Positions 30,200 to 39,811 are shown, numbered from the stretch's first letter. The stretch: DNA of 64,000 bases from Streptococcus sp. WB01_FAA12 (GCF_012843315.1 NZ_JABAEX010000001.1:186001-250000), one strand, 5' to 3'. A program made the numbers and translations. Notes: generated by a model not told the origin, from the sequence alone.

Positions 30200-31192
30200 A
30201 TGGAAACAAAAACAATGTCGTTCCGTGACACCATTATCCTTGCTATGTCTGAGGAAATGCGTCGCGATGAAAATGTGTTCTTGATGGGAGAAGACGTCGG
30301 TGTCTTCGGAGGAGACTTCGGAACTTCTGTTGGAATGCTTGAAGAATTTGGTCCAGAACGTGTCCGTGACTGTCCTATTTCTGAAGCTGCTATCTCTGGA
30401 GCAGCAGCGGGAGCAGCCATGACGGGACTTCGTCCAATCGTCGATATGACCTTTATGGACTTCTCAGTCATTGCCATGGACAATATCGTTAACCAAGCCG
30501 CTAAAACACGTTATATGTTTGGTGGTAAAGGTCAGGTTCCAATGACAGTTCGATGTGCAGCTGGTAACGGAGTTGGTTCTGCCGCCCAGCACTCGCAATC
30601 CCTAGAGTCTTGGTTCACTCACATTCCTGGACTTAAGGTTGTAGCACCAGGTACACCTGCGGACATGAAAGGACTGCTCAAGTCTTCTATCCGTGATAAT
30701 AACCCTGTTATCATTCTTGAGTATAAGTCAGAATTTAACCAAAAAGGGGAAGTGCCAGTTGATCCAGATTACACAATCCCACTTGGGGTTGGGGAAATCA
30801 AACGCGAAGGAACGGATGTAACAGTTGTTACTTACGGTAAAATGCTTCGCCGTGTGGTTCAAGCTGCTGAAGAATTAGCTGAAGAAGGAATTTCGGTTGA
30901 AATTGTCGACCCACGTACCCTTGTACCGCTTGATAAGAATATCATCATTAACTCAGTGAAGAAGACAGGTAAGGTCGTACTGGTCAACGATGCCCATAAA
31001 ACAAGTGGCTATATCGGAGAGATTTCAGCTATCATTTCAGAATCAGAAGCATTTGACTATCTAGATGCACCAATCCGCCGTTGTGCAGGAGAAGATGTGC
31101 CAATGCCTTATGCGCAAAACCTAGAAAATGCAATGATTCCAACCGTTGAAAGCATCAAAGATGCCATCCGTAAGACTTATAATAAAGAATAA
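30200..31192 (+). CDS. pdhB: Pyruvate dehydrogenase-type E1 beta
   Basis: 330 residues; transketolase pyrimidine-binding domain (FRDTIILAMSEEMRRDENVFLMGEDVG at the N-terminus) and C-terminal transketolase domain (VVTYGKMLRRVVQAAEELAEEG, DPRTLVPLDK). The catalytic Glu for ThDP activation lies in the DCPISEAAISGAAAGAAM block. It forms an alpha2-beta2 heterotetramer with PdhA. Start is 15 bp after pdhA with AAGGAG. A 450-bp non-coding spacer rich in repeats separates it from pdhC. Confidence 0.92.
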   Translation: METKTMSFRDTIILAMSEEMRRDENVFLMGEDVGVFGGDFGTSVGMLEEFGPERVRDCPISEAAISGAAAGAAMTGLRPIVDMTFMDFSVIAMDNIVNQAAKTRYMFGGKGQVPMTVRCAAGNGVGSAAQHSQSLESWFTHIPGLKVVAPGTPADMKGLLKSSIRDNNPVIILEYKSEFNQKGEVPVDPDYTIPLGVGEIKREGTDVTVVTYGKMLRRVVQAAEELAEEGISVEIVDPRTLVPLDKNIIINSVKKTGKVVLVNDAHKTSGYIGEISAIISESEAFDYLDAPIRRCAGEDVPMPYAQNLENAMIPTVESIKDAIRKTYNKE

Positions 31193-31194
31193 AG

Positions 31195-31640
31195 GTGCAT
31201 AAGTTAAATTATGTAAACCATTTGAAGTTTTAACTTCAGTAACTTGAGATATGTTTTGTATCCAAGTTGTTTGTAAAGTTGCGACAGGAACGAATCGAAT
31301 TGTTATTATTCGATGAGTGACTTAGTAAGTCTACTAGGTTGACCGCCTAATAGCGGCAACCGTAGTAACTTGAGACATGTTTCGTGTCCAAGATACTTGT
31401 AGAGTTGAACAGGGGCTAAAGTCTGTATGAAAAAGATAAACTTTCCAAGAAACTAAAGTTTCTTCGTCAAGTTTCCTATTTTAACTTTGACTTTTGACGC
31501 CCTTTGTATCATGTAATTGAATTCGGACGGAGGTCTGCGAAAAAAAGATAGATTTCCTTGTGTTCATCGAACACATCGTCAATCTCCTATTTTTTCCTTG
31601 CCCTCTTCGTCCTTAATATCTTAGTATAGAATTGGAGAGG
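31195..31640. repeat. Repeat-rich 450-bp spacer between pdhB and pdhC
   Basis: No ORF. It contains two diverged ~50-bp direct repeats around AGTAACTTGAGAYATG (about 31238-31290 and 31361-31413), an ATCGAAT/ATTCGAT hairpin (about 31296-31316), a GGTTGaCCGC/GCGGCAACC hairpin (about 31339-31363), and two copies of the structured dispersed repeat also found before the AraC gene: copy B about 31391-31513 and copy C 31525-31612. Copy C has GGACG/CGTCC ends and a perfect GTGTTC/GAACAC inner hairpin. Confidence 0.7.
31197..31214. promoter_or_regulatory. 18-bp palindrome GCATAA-N6-TTATGT (copy 1)
   Basis: Five bases after the pdhB stop. One of four related palindromes in the window (also 38672, 41211, 44536). 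Could be a protein-binding site or short hairpin; the binding factor is unknown. Confidence 0.45.
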
Positions 31641-31642
31641 TC

Positions 31643-32686
31643 ATGGCTGATGACAAGCTAAGAGCGACTCCTGCGGCTAGAAAGTTAGCGGATGATCTAG
31701 GGATCAACCTCTACGACGTTTCTGGCTCAGGTGCAAACGGTCGTGTCCACAAAGAAGACGTGGAAACTTATAAAGACACAAATGTGGTTCGCATTTCGCC
31801 ACTTGCAAAACGAATTGCCCTCGAACATAACATTGCTTGGCAGGAAATCCAAGGAACAGGTCATCGTGGTAAAATCATGAAGAAGGACGTTTTAGCCTTG
31901 CTTCCTGAAAATATCGAAAACGACACTATCAAGTCTCCTGCTCAAATCGAAAAAGTAGAAGAAGTTCCAGATAATATCACTCCTTATGGTGAGATTGAGC
32001 GTATCCCAATGACGCCAATGCGTAAGGTTATCGCCCAACGTATGGTTGAATCCTACTTAACTGCGCCAACCTTCACGCTCAACTATGATGTCGATATGTC
32101 AGAAATGTTGGCTCTTCGTAAGAAGGTTCTTGAGCCAATCATGGAAGCAACTGGCAAGAAAATTACGGTTACAGACCTTCTTTCTCTCGCTGTTGTGAAG
32201 ACCTTAATGAAACACCCTTACATCAACGCTTCATTGACTGAAGATGGTAAGACCATTATCACTCATAACTATGTCAACCTTGCTATGGCAGTTGGTATGG
32301 ATAATGGATTGATGACACCTGTTGTTTATAATGCTGAAAAGATGAGCTTATCAGAGTTGGTTGTAGCCTTCAAGGATGTCATTGGTCGTACCTTGGATGG
32401 TAAATTGGCTCCAAGCGAACTCCAAAATTCAACCTTCACAATTAGTAACTTGGGAATGTTTGGCGTTCAGTCCTTTGGCCCGATTATTAACCAACCAAAC
32501 TCAGCTATTCTCGGGGTTAGCTCAACAGTTGAGAAACCTGTAGTTGTCAATGGTGAGATTGTCATTCGCCCTATCATGAGCCTTGGATTAACCATTGACC
32601 ACCGTGTTGTAGATGGTATGGCTGGTGCTAAGTTTATGAAAGACTTGAAAGCCTTAATTGAGAACCCAATCTCAATGTTGGTTTAA
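31643..32686 (+). CDS. pdhC: Dihydrolipoamide acetyltransferase E2 core lacking a lipoyl domain
   Basis: 347 residues. There is no N-terminal lipoyl domain; the protein starts directly with two tandem peripheral-subunit-binding domains (ATPAARKLADDLG...GRVHKEDV, about 7-42, and ISPLAKRIALEHN...GKIMKKDV, about 51-85). A linker then leads to the catalytic domain (about 115-347), with SNLGMFG and the active-site DHRVVDG. The swinging lipoyl arm must come from the lipoyl domain fused to E3 (next gene). SD GGAGAGG before ATG 31643. Confidence 0.92.
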   Translation: MADDKLRATPAARKLADDLGINLYDVSGSGANGRVHKEDVETYKDTNVVRISPLAKRIALEHNIAWQEIQGTGHRGKIMKKDVLALLPENIENDTIKSPAQIEKVEEVPDNITPYGEIERIPMTPMRKVIAQRMVESYLTAPTFTLNYDVDMSEMLALRKKVLEPIMEATGKKITVTDLLSLAVVKTLMKHPYINASLTEDGKTIITHNYVNLAMAVGMDNGLMTPVVYNAEKMSLSELVVAFKDVIGRTLDGKLAPSELQNSTFTISNLGMFGVQSFGPIINQPNSAILGVSSTVEKPVVVNGEIVIRPIMSLGLTIDHRVVDGMAGAKFMKDLKALIENPISMLV

Positions 32687-32732
32687 ATAATACAGCATTT
32701 ATTTTTAGAGATATAGATAAAGGAAGTAAGAC

Positions 32733-34436
32733 ATGGCCTTAGAAGTAATTATGCCAAAAGCCGGCGTGGATATGACAGAAGGACAAATCGTCCAATGGAA
32801 TAAGAAAGTCGGAGAATTTGTAAAAGAAGGAGAAATCCTTTTGGAAATCATGACTGACAAAGTCAGCATGGAATTGGAAGCCGAAGAAGATGGATACTTG
32901 ATTGCCATCCTCAAAGGAGATGGTGAAACTGTCCCAGTAACTGAAGTTATCGGTTACCTTGGCGAAGAAGGGGAAAACATTCCAACAGCTGGAGCGGCTG
33001 CGCCAGAATCAAAACCTGCACCTGCAGCTAGTGCCTCAAACGACGATGGTAAGAGCGATGATGCCTTTGATATCGTTGTAATTGGTGGAGGTCCTGCTGG
33101 TTATGTTGCAGCGATTAAAGCAGCCCAACTTGGTGGTAAGGTTGCCCTTGTTGAAAAATCTGAACTCGGTGGAACGTGCTTGAACCGTGGCTGTATCCCA
33201 ACTAAGACCTACCTTCACAATGCTGAAATCATCGAAAACATCGGTCATGCAGCAAACCGTGGTATCGTCATCGAAAATCCAAACTTCACTGTAGATATGG
33301 ACAAACTCCTTGAAACCAAGTCTAAGGTTGTCAATACCTTGGTTGGTGGAGTTGCAGGTCTTCTTCGTAGCTACGGAGTTACTGTTCATAAGGGAATTGG
33401 TACCATCACTAAAGACAAGAATGTCTTGGTTAATGGTTCAGAATTGCTTGAAACCAAGAAAATCATCCTTGCTGGTGGTTCAAAAGTCAGCAAGATCAAC
33501 GTTCCTGGTATGGAATCTTCACTCGTGATGACAAGTGACGACATTCTTGAAATGAACGAAGTTCCAGAAAGCCTTGTTATCATCGGTGGTGGAGTTGTCG
33601 GTATCGAACTGGGTCAAGCCTTCATGACATTTGGTTCAAAAGTAACTGTTATCGAAATGATGGACCGTATTGTTCCAGCTATGGATGCGGAAGTTTCTAA
33701 GAACCTTCGCTTAATCCTTGAACGTAAAGGAATGACCATCTTAACAGGTACAAAACTGCAAGAAATCATCGAGGAAAATAATCAACTTCGTATTAAAGTT
33801 GAAGGAAAAGATGATATCATTGCAAATAAAGCTCTTCTTTCAATCGGTCGTGTTCCAGATCTTGAAGGTATTGGCGATGTTGAGTTCGAGTTAGACCGTG
33901 GTCGTATCAAGGTCAACGAATACATGGAAACTTCTGTTCCAGGTATCTATGCACCAGGTGATATCAATGGTACCAAGATGTTGGCTCACGCAGCCTTCCG
34001 TATGGGTGAAGTTGCCGCTGAAAATGCGCTTAAAGGAAATCACGTTGTAGCGAAACTTAACTTGACTCCTGCAGCCATTTACACTCTTCCTGAAGTAGCA
34101 GCAGTAGGTTTAACAGAAGAGCAAGCTCGTGAGAAATACGATGTTGCTATCGGTAAATTCAACTTTGCAGCAAACGGTCGTGCAATTGCTTCTGATGCAG
34201 CTCAAGGTTTCGTAAAAGTTATCGCTGATAAGAAATACGGAGAAATCCTTGGTGTTCACATCATTGGTCCTGCAGCTGCGGAATTAATCAACGAAGCATC
34301 AAGCATCATCGAAATGGAAATCACTGTTGAAGAAATGCTTAAGACCATCCACGGACACCCAACATACTCTGAAGTGATGTACGAAGCATTTGCGGATGTA
34401 CTAGGAATGGCCATCCATTCACCGAAGAAAAAATAA
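32733..34436 (+). CDS. pdhD: Dihydrolipoamide dehydrogenase E3 with N-terminal lipoyl domain
   Basis: 567 residues, about 100 more than a plain E3. The N-terminal lipoyl domain (1-80) has lipoylation Lys43 in M-T-D-K-V-S. An Ala/Pro/Ser/Glu-rich linker (about 88-110) leads to the flavoprotein: FAD-binding IGGGPAGYVAAIKAAQLG, redox disulfide GGTCLNRGCIPTK, the NAD-binding GGGVVGIELG, and C-terminal HGHPTYSEVMYEAF with the active-site His. It regenerates lipoate using NAD+. SD AGGAAG before ATG 32733. Part of the pdhABCD-lplA operon. Confidence 0.96.
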   Translation: MALEVIMPKAGVDMTEGQIVQWNKKVGEFVKEGEILLEIMTDKVSMELEAEEDGYLIAILKGDGETVPVTEVIGYLGEEGENIPTAGAAAPESKPAPAASASNDDGKSDDAFDIVVIGGGPAGYVAAIKAAQLGGKVALVEKSELGGTCLNRGCIPTKTYLHNAEIIENIGHAANRGIVIENPNFTVDMDKLLETKSKVVNTLVGGVAGLLRSYGVTVHKGIGTITKDKNVLVNGSELLETKKIILAGGSKVSKINVPGMESSLVMTSDDILEMNEVPESLVIIGGGVVGIELGQAFMTFGSKVTVIEMMDRIVPAMDAEVSKNLRLILERKGMTILTGTKLQEIIEENNQLRIKVEGKDDIIANKALLSIGRVPDLEGIGDVEFELDRGRIKVNEYMETSVPGIYAPGDINGTKMLAHAAFRMGEVAAENALKGNHVVAKLNLTPAAIYTLPEVAAVGLTEEQAREKYDVAIGKFNFAANGRAIASDAAQGFVKVIADKKYGEILGVHIIGPAAAELINEASSIIEMEITVEEMLKTIHGHPTYSEVMYEAFADVLGMAIHSPKKK

Positions 34437-34449
34437 TTGAAGATAGATT

Positions 34450-34474
34450 AGACTGGAAAGGTATTTTCCAGTCT
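34450..34474 (+). terminator. Weak hairpin between pdhD and lplA
   Basis: AGACTGGAAA / TTTCCAGTCT with a short loop but no T run, so partial termination or mRNA processing is more likely than a full stop. Confidence 0.45.
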
Positions 34475-34494
34475 CTATCGTATAAAGGGATATC

Positions 34495-35484
34495 ATGAAA
34501 TACATTATCAATCATTCAAACGACACTGCCTTTAATATTGCCTTGGAAGAATATGCTTTTAAACATCTTTTGGATGAGGATCAAATTTTCCTACTTTGGA
34601 TTAACAAACCATCTATCATTGTTGGACGTCACCAGAACACTATCGAAGAAATCAATCGTGATTATGTTCGAGAACATGGCATTGAGGTAGTCCGCCGTAT
34701 CAGCGGTGGTGGAGCTGTTTACCACGATCTAAACAACCTCAACTACACAATCATCTCAAAAGAAGATGAAAACAAGGCTTTTGACTTTAAGAGCTTCTCA
34801 ACTCCAGTTATCAATACCTTGGCTCAACTTGGTGTTAAAGCTGAATTTACAGGCCGTAATGACTTAGAAATTGACGGTAAGAAATTCTGTGGAAATGCCC
34901 AAGCCTATATCAATGGACGTATCATGCACCATGGTTGCTTGCTCTTTGACGTTGATCTGTCAGTCCTTGCTAACGCCCTTAAGGTTTCAAAGGATAAGTT
35001 TGAGTCAAAAGGTGTGAAATCCGTCCGTGCCCGTGTAACCAATATTATCGATGAATTGCCAGAAAAAATCACGGTTGAAGAATTCCGCGATTTGCTATTG
35101 GAATACATGAAAAAAGAGTACCCAGAGATGACTGAATACGTCTTCTCAGAAGAAGAATTGGCTGAAATCAATCGCATCAAGGATACCAAGTTTGGTACTT
35201 GGGACTGGAACTACGGTAAATCACCTGAATTTAACGTCCGTCGTGGTACAAAATTCACCAGTGGTAAGGTTGAAGTTTTTGCCAACGTCATTGAATCAAA
35301 AATCCAAGATATCAAGATTTATGGTGACTTCTTCGGTATCGAAGACGTTGCAGCTGTAGAAGATGTCCTTCGTGGCGTAAAATACGAACGCGAGGATGTT
35401 CTTAAGGCACTAGAAACTATTGATATCACACGCTACTTTGCTGGTATTAGCCGTGAAGAAATCGCTGAAGCGGTAGTGGGATAA
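34495..35484 (+). CDS. lplA: Lipoate-protein ligase
   Basis: 329 residues. Attaches free lipoate (via lipoyl-AMP) to lipoyl domains, here probably that of PdhD. Conserved RRISGGGAVYHDLNNLNYT (about 64-82), GRNDLEIDGKKFCGNAQ and the HHGCLLFDVDL block are present, plus the C-terminal accessory domain (from about 245). It follows pdhD after a weak hairpin, and a strong terminator ends the unit. The context strongly supports a dedicated role in activating the complex. Confidence 0.95.
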   Translation: MKYIINHSNDTAFNIALEEYAFKHLLDEDQIFLLWINKPSIIVGRHQNTIEEINRDYVREHGIEVVRRISGGGAVYHDLNNLNYTIISKEDENKAFDFKSFSTPVINTLAQLGVKAEFTGRNDLEIDGKKFCGNAQAYINGRIMHHGCLLFDVDLSVLANALKVSKDKFESKGVKSVRARVTNIIDELPEKITVEEFRDLLLEYMKKEYPEMTEYVFSEEELAEINRIKDTKFGTWDWNYGKSPEFNVRRGTKFTSGKVEVFANVIESKIQDIKIYGDFFGIEDVAAVEDVLRGVKYEREDVLKALETIDITRYFAGISREEIAEAVVG

Positions 35485-35489
35485 AAGGA

Positions 35490-35521
35490 AAAGAAGCTGG
35501 TTGTATGACCAGCTTCTTTTT
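35490..35521 (+). terminator. pdh-lplA terminator
   Basis: AAGAAGCTGGT / ACCAGCTTCTT stem, 6-nt loop, then TTTT. Confidence 0.88.
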
Positions 35522-35543
35522 CAGTTATCTTATATATAATAAT

Positions 35544-35571
35544 TTGTATTTTTTTAAAAAAGTGATATAAT
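35544..35571 (+). promoter_or_regulatory. Promoter of the bacteriocin remnant locus
   Basis: TTGTAT (35544-35549), 16-bp spacer, extended -10 TGA-TATAAT (35563-35571), followed by AAAGGAG at 35597-35603. The promoter looks intact although the first gene is not. Confidence 0.65.
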
Positions 35572-35608
35572 ACAGATGTGAAGAGTTGCTCTGGAAAGGA
35601 GAAAAAAC

Positions 35609-35918
35609 GGAAACTATATTTTGAGCAATTCATAATTTTATTGTTAAATAAAGCTTTTAATTTTAATTATGGAAGTTGAGTTGTAGCTTAGCGTGTCCTG
35701 TCTTTGCTGATTGGGTATCTGGTGGTAATTGGAGTTACGGAGGATATCATGATCCAAGCAATTGGGGAGCTTTCTCAAATTATTTCCACGCCTATCGTTG
35801 GAATTGGTCAAGTGTGACTCGGGCAAGTGACAGCAAATCTAATGTAGGTTATGCTTCTGCTCATTACATCATAAATAGAAATTTTGGTGAAGTTGTATAC
35901 TTTAATTATGGATTTTAA
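35609..35918 (+). pseudogene. Degraded lactococcin-972-type bacteriocin gene
   Basis: From 35676 the frame encodes SLACPVFA-DW, a signal-peptide end and cleavage site, then about 65 residues rich in Trp, Tyr, Gly and Ser (WVSGGNWSYGG, ASDSKSNVGYASAHY) ending VVYFNYGF, like mature lactococcin 972 family peptides. The expected N-terminal hydrophobic signal is not in frame: a good SD at 35597-35603 is followed by no ATG, and the three frames each hit stops (e.g. TAA 35664-35666). A hydrophobic FIILLL stretch survives in another frame, suggesting start loss plus frameshift. Followed by its usual partners, a large permease and an ABC ATPase. Confidence 0.65.
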
Positions 35919-35979
35919 TTGCTAAAGTTTATCTTAGAGAGGAAAAATCTCTCTAGGATAAACTAGAAAGAGTAGAATT

Positions 35980-37978
35980 ATGAAACGTTTATTTATACTT
36001 TTCTCGAACATTTTTATTCTAATCTTTCTGCTTTGGATTGCCTTTATTTCCCCAAATACGCTCATCTACCGAAGCCTCCCTGTGGTAGGAGTTCTTAAAC
36101 AAGAAAGAGCTGTCACCTATGAGGAGCTTTCAGCCAACTTAGATCAGTTAGCAAGGGAAAGCAATAGTGTAATTGCTCGCCAGATTCAACAAACGGATTC
36201 GCAAGGTCAGGTCAAGTTCTCCTATGATATCTACGGAGAAGGAGAGCTTCCAAAGGGCATCAAAAAAGCAGATAAAGAAGTCGCTTCTAAGAAAAGCTTA
36301 CTTACCAATTACTATATACTCTCAGGGAAGTTACCACTCGAAAAGTTGGATCAAAAACTACACGAACTTGGTTTCTCAAAGACTTTCATGAATAAGCCTA
36401 ATCTCTTGCAGAATTTTATGGCATTTTTTGGTTCCGGTTCCCAATCCTTAGCCTTGGTTATTTTTATTCTTAGCTTTAGTGCATTGGCCATTATTCAAAA
36501 AACACTTGAATTGAGGAGTGCAGGGATTCGTTATATTGCAGGGATGAGACGGTACCAACTCTTTGGACGTTCTCTCATGGAAGACAGCAGAGAGCTGCTT
36601 TTAGGATGTATTGGAGCCAGTGCCTTAGGATCCATTTTGATTTATTGCTTACAATTAACCCCCTTTGCCTATTCCTTCATTATTTCAAGTAGTATCATTT
36701 ATAATACGCTCTTACTCATCGTATCAGCTCTCCTGTCCTTTATCTTTGCTTTCAGCATCCAGACGGTGCACTTAGTTAGCCTTTTAAAAGGGAAAATTCC
36801 AGTAAAAAGGATTTTAGTTTTTCTCTTTACCTGTCAATTTCTCGCTGTTGCTCTCATTGGCCTTGCTATCCATCGGGTCAGTATCTATGGTTCTGTCTGG
36901 CAAACTTACCAAGAGGGGAAAGTGGCTTGGTCTAAAGAGACGAATTGGGTTCAAATTAGTGTAAATCGGGAGGATTTTTCACAGAATACCGCAAATTGAG
37001 AACAGAGCAAAATGGTCTAAGCTCATCGAGTCTGGCATCGAAAAAGGTGGTCTCTTGGTCTATCATCAGCTCGCATCTTTTAATTCAAAAGGCTTCATGA
37101 ATGATCCTAGAACAGGGAGAAATCTTTCGATTACAGATTACGATCCTCTTACCAATACTCTATATGCGACTCCAAACTACCTCGATATCCAAAAAGTAGC
37201 TGTTTCCCCCGAGGAAAAAGAGCGTTTGAATCACTTGCAAGCTGGAGAATTTGGACTTTTGCTCCCTGAAAAGTTGAAAGGGCAAGAAGAGGAGTTGAAA
37301 AAACGCTATGAAGATTATCTGACTCCTAATGATGAACAAGGAAAGAGTCAGTTGCCTATGAAAGCACGGGTGACCTATCTTCCTAACAACCAAAAACGCT
37401 TTATCTATAATAATACACCGATGAACTATCAGCAATTCTTGACCGATCCGATTTTGGTTGTTGTTCAACCTAAAAGCTTTGGTGGCTACGAAAATCCTTA
37501 TTTCTCTCATCTTAATTCTTATCTCTACTTTGATGGTCTGGAAAAAAGCAAGAAGCTAATAGCTGAGCATGGGCTTGAAAAAAACGTGAGTCAATACGAC
37601 TATGCAGCGGCTGTCTATCAGCAGATGACCCAATCCATTCAATTAGAGAACCTCATGGCCATTGCTGGCGGTATCTTCGGAATGGCGACCTCCATTCTAC
37701 TCTTTAGCACCATGAATTTCCTCTATTTTGAAGAGTTTAGAAAACCGATATTCCTGAAGAAGATTGCGGGTATGGACTTTTTGAAAATTCACCAAAGCAT
37801 GCTCGTATCGGAGATTGCCATGCTGTTATTAGGTAGTGTCCTGATTTTCTTTCTCACACAGGAATGGTGGATCGCTATCGTCACGCTTTTATTATTTACG
37901 ATTAATGCTTGACTGATTCTCCTTTACCGCTCGCACAAAGAAGAGCATTTCTTGCCCATTATTCTGAAAGGAGCCTAA
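35980..37978 (+). pseudogene. Bacteriocin-associated DUF1430-type membrane protein, frameshifted
   Basis: One ~660-residue membrane protein split by two lesions. From ATG 35980 to TGA 36999, 339 residues are readable (N-terminal TM, extracellular region, four TMs). Near 36975-36992 the frame shifts: the continuation I-E-N-R-A-K-W-S-K-L reads on in another frame through the second half with its TM segments to an in-frame TGA at 37910-37912. After that the same frame still encodes about 22 sensible residues to TAA 37976-37978. Such proteins pair with lactococcin-972 peptides and a MacB-like ATPase. RBS and start are intact. Probably non-functional. Confidence 0.8.
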
Positions 37979-37979
37979 T

Positions 37980-38612
37980 ATGATTAAAATAGAACATCTG
38001 GAAAAATCATTTGGAGAACGGACCGTCTTTCAGGATATCAATCTGCAATTTGCAGCAGGAAAGGTCTATGCGCTAATCGGAAATAGTGGTTGTGGCAAGA
38101 CGACTTTGCTTAATATGATTGCAAAACTAGAATCTTATGATGAAGGAAAAATACTGTATAAAGAGAAGGATATAAAAACGATAAAATCTACAATATTTTT
38201 TAGAAATGAGCTAGGCTACCTTTTCCAAAATTTTGGATTGCTAGACAATGAAACTGTGTCTTCTAATTTAGATTTAGGCCTTATTAATCGACAGTGTAAT
38301 CGTAAAGAAAAAGAGAATTACAAAAAAGAAGTATTAGCAAGAGTAGGATTATCTCACATTCATTTAGAACAAAAAGTGTATGAATTATCTGGTGGTGAAG
38401 CACAACGTGTCGCCCTGGCCAAGATTATTCTGAAAGATCCTCCGTTAATACTCGCAGATGAGTTGACCGCTGCACTTGATCCAATAACTTCACAAGAAAT
38501 CATGAAGATATTATTAACAATGAAGAATCAAAATCGTCTAATCATCATTGCAACTCATAATCCTGATATTTGGAATCAAGCAGATGAGGTTATTAATCTA
38601 AATAGACTATAA
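37980..38612 (+). CDS. ABC transporter ATPase of the bacteriocin locus
   Basis: 210 residues, MacB/LolD-like ATPase. Walker A GNSGCGKTT (about 33-41), Q-loop YLFQNFGLL, signature LSGGEAQRVALAKI (about 135), Walker B LILADE, D-loop ALDP and H-loop ATHNPD. It would energise the adjacent DUF1430-type permease in export or immunity. SD AAAGGAG lies at the end of the permease pseudogene. The ATPase itself is intact although both partners are broken, so it is probably orphaned. A strong terminator follows. Confidence 0.88.
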   Translation: MIKIEHLEKSFGERTVFQDINLQFAAGKVYALIGNSGCGKTTLLNMIAKLESYDEGKILYKEKDIKTIKSTIFFRNELGYLFQNFGLLDNETVSSNLDLGLINRQCNRKEKENYKKEVLARVGLSHIHLEQKVYELSGGEAQRVALAKIILKDPPLILADELTAALDPITSQEIMKILLTMKNQNRLIIIATHNPDIWNQADEVINLNRL

Positions 38613-38617
38613 ATAAT

Positions 38618-38655
38618 AAAACAGAAGCTCGGTGGAGGAGGAGTTTCTGTTTTAC
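38618..38655. terminator. Terminator between the ABC ATPase gene and xerS
   Basis: 13-bp stem AAAACAGAAGCTC / GAGTTTCTGTTTT with one G·U. The A/T-rich ends allow it to act in both directions for these convergent genes. Confidence 0.82.
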
Positions 38656-38671
38656 TTTATATTACAAAGTT

Positions 38672-38689
38672 GCATAATTTATTTTATGT
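38672..38689. promoter_or_regulatory. 18-bp palindrome GCATAA-N6-TTATGT (copy 2)
   Basis: Three bases beyond the xerS stop. Second member of the family described at 31197. Confidence 0.4.
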
Positions 38690-38692
38690 ATT

Positions 38693-39763
38693 TCACAAAC
38701 TATCCAAAGCATTCTTTTGTTCATCATTGACGATATGGGTATAGAGGTCAGTGACTTGTGTACTAGCATGCCCTAGCTGGTGGCTGACCAAAACTTGCGA
38801 TTTAGTCGCATCATAGAGCCTAGTTGCTAAGGTATGGCGTAGTTTGTGGGGGGTTACACGCACTTTGAAGTCCTCAGAGTACTTAGCAACCATTTTTTCA
38901 ACACTGGAAGCATCGATACGATTGGGAACACCACGATATAAGGTCAGAAAGAGTGCTGTATCCGTCTTTTCCGTCTTATAGCGTTGATTTCGAATGGCTA
39001 GATAATTCTCTAGATAAGGCTTTGCAAAGGCAGCGACATTGACCGAGTCACGTTTGCCCCCTTTACGTGTGACATCAATGACCATCATTTTGAGATTGAG
39101 ATCTCTTAGATCGAGATTAACTGCTTCAGACAAGCGAACACCAGACGCCAAGAGAAGAGCAATAATGGCTAAATCACGTTCCTTATTTTTATTAAATGAC
39201 GAAAGAGCCCGATTCGAAAGCTGTTGTGGGTATTCTTGGTCGATATAAGTCAGAAAACCTTCTGTTTCATCGCCTAGAAAGAGTTTTTGCTTGATGTTTT
39301 CAGCTCTGGCAGCAAGTGTTTCTTTCTTTTTCTTAGTTGAAACTTTCTTCATTACATTACGATAGAAATAAGGCTCCCCTTGGTCGTTTTCAACTTCCTC
39401 AGTTAGATACTTATAAAGACTAGAAAGTGCCGATAAGGTTCGATTGATTGTTGTCTGAGAGACACCTTGTTTGGTTGTATTGGCATTCAGCAATGGGCGT
39501 TCACGTAGATATAGGATAAAGGATTCCATGTCTTTTTTTGTCATATGTTCTAAGACAGATAAGGGGATATCGGCCATTGTATCAACGTTTGAAATACCAG
39601 ACTCCAAAACCCAGCTGAAAAATCGATCGTATTCCTTGAGATATTCGTACAAGGTTGTAAAACTGTAGGGCACAGCAAGCTTAGATTGGTAGTATTCCAG
39701 AACATACCAGGGCATGATTTGTTTTAGTTTGTCGATTCGTTGCAGTAAAATCTCACGTTTCAT
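38693..39763 (-). CDS. xerS: Tyrosine recombinase XerS
   Basis: Single streptococcal/lactococcal recombinase that resolves chromosome dimers at difSL with FtsK. 356 residues. SAM-like N-terminal core-binding domain (about 20-140); catalytic domain with Arg in SGVRLSEAV, Lys in RKGGKRD, His-x-x-Arg in [11 protein letters not shown], His in QLGHAS and nucleophile Tyr in TDLYTHI. Its promoter overlaps the adjacent difSL site. The chromosome's gene-orientation switch occurs here. Length and motifs match XerS, not XerC/D. Confidence 0.96.
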   Translation of the reverse strand: MKREILLQRIDKLKQIMPWYVLEYYQSKLAVPYSFTTLYEYLKEYDRFFSWVLESGISNVDTMADIPLSVLEHMTKKDMESFILYLRERPLLNANTTKQGVSQTTINRTLSALSSLYKYLTEEVENDQGEPYFYRNVMKKVSTKKKKETLAARAENIKQKLFLGDETEGFLTYIDQEYPQQLSNRALSSFNKNKERDLAIIALLLASGVRLSEAVNLDLRDLNLKMMVIDVTRKGGKRDSVNVAAFAKPYLENYLAIRNQRYKTEKTDTALFLTLYRGVPNRIDASSVEKMVAKYSEDFKVRVTPHKLRHTLATRLYDATKSQVLVSHQLGHASTQVTDLYTHIVNDEQKNALDSL

Positions 39764-39776
39764 CTATTTTCTCCAT

Positions 39777-39811
39777 AAATAAGTCTACTAGCAGTATAGC
39801 ATAGACTTATT
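39777..39811. repeat. Inverted repeat across the xerS -10 region
   Basis: Perfect 10-bp arms AATAAGTCTA / TAGACTTATT around a 14-15-bp centre that contains the xerS -10. Possible operator. Confidence 0.55.

Noticed and set aside
31195-31642. Riboswitch or T-box ahead of pdhC
   Set aside because: I looked for conserved riboswitch or T-box cores and saw none; the hairpins belong to repeats also found elsewhere in the window.
35676-35918. Intact small secreted bacteriocin starting at TTG 35676
   Set aside because: That start has no SD and would leave only a few residues before the cleavage site, too short for a signal peptide.
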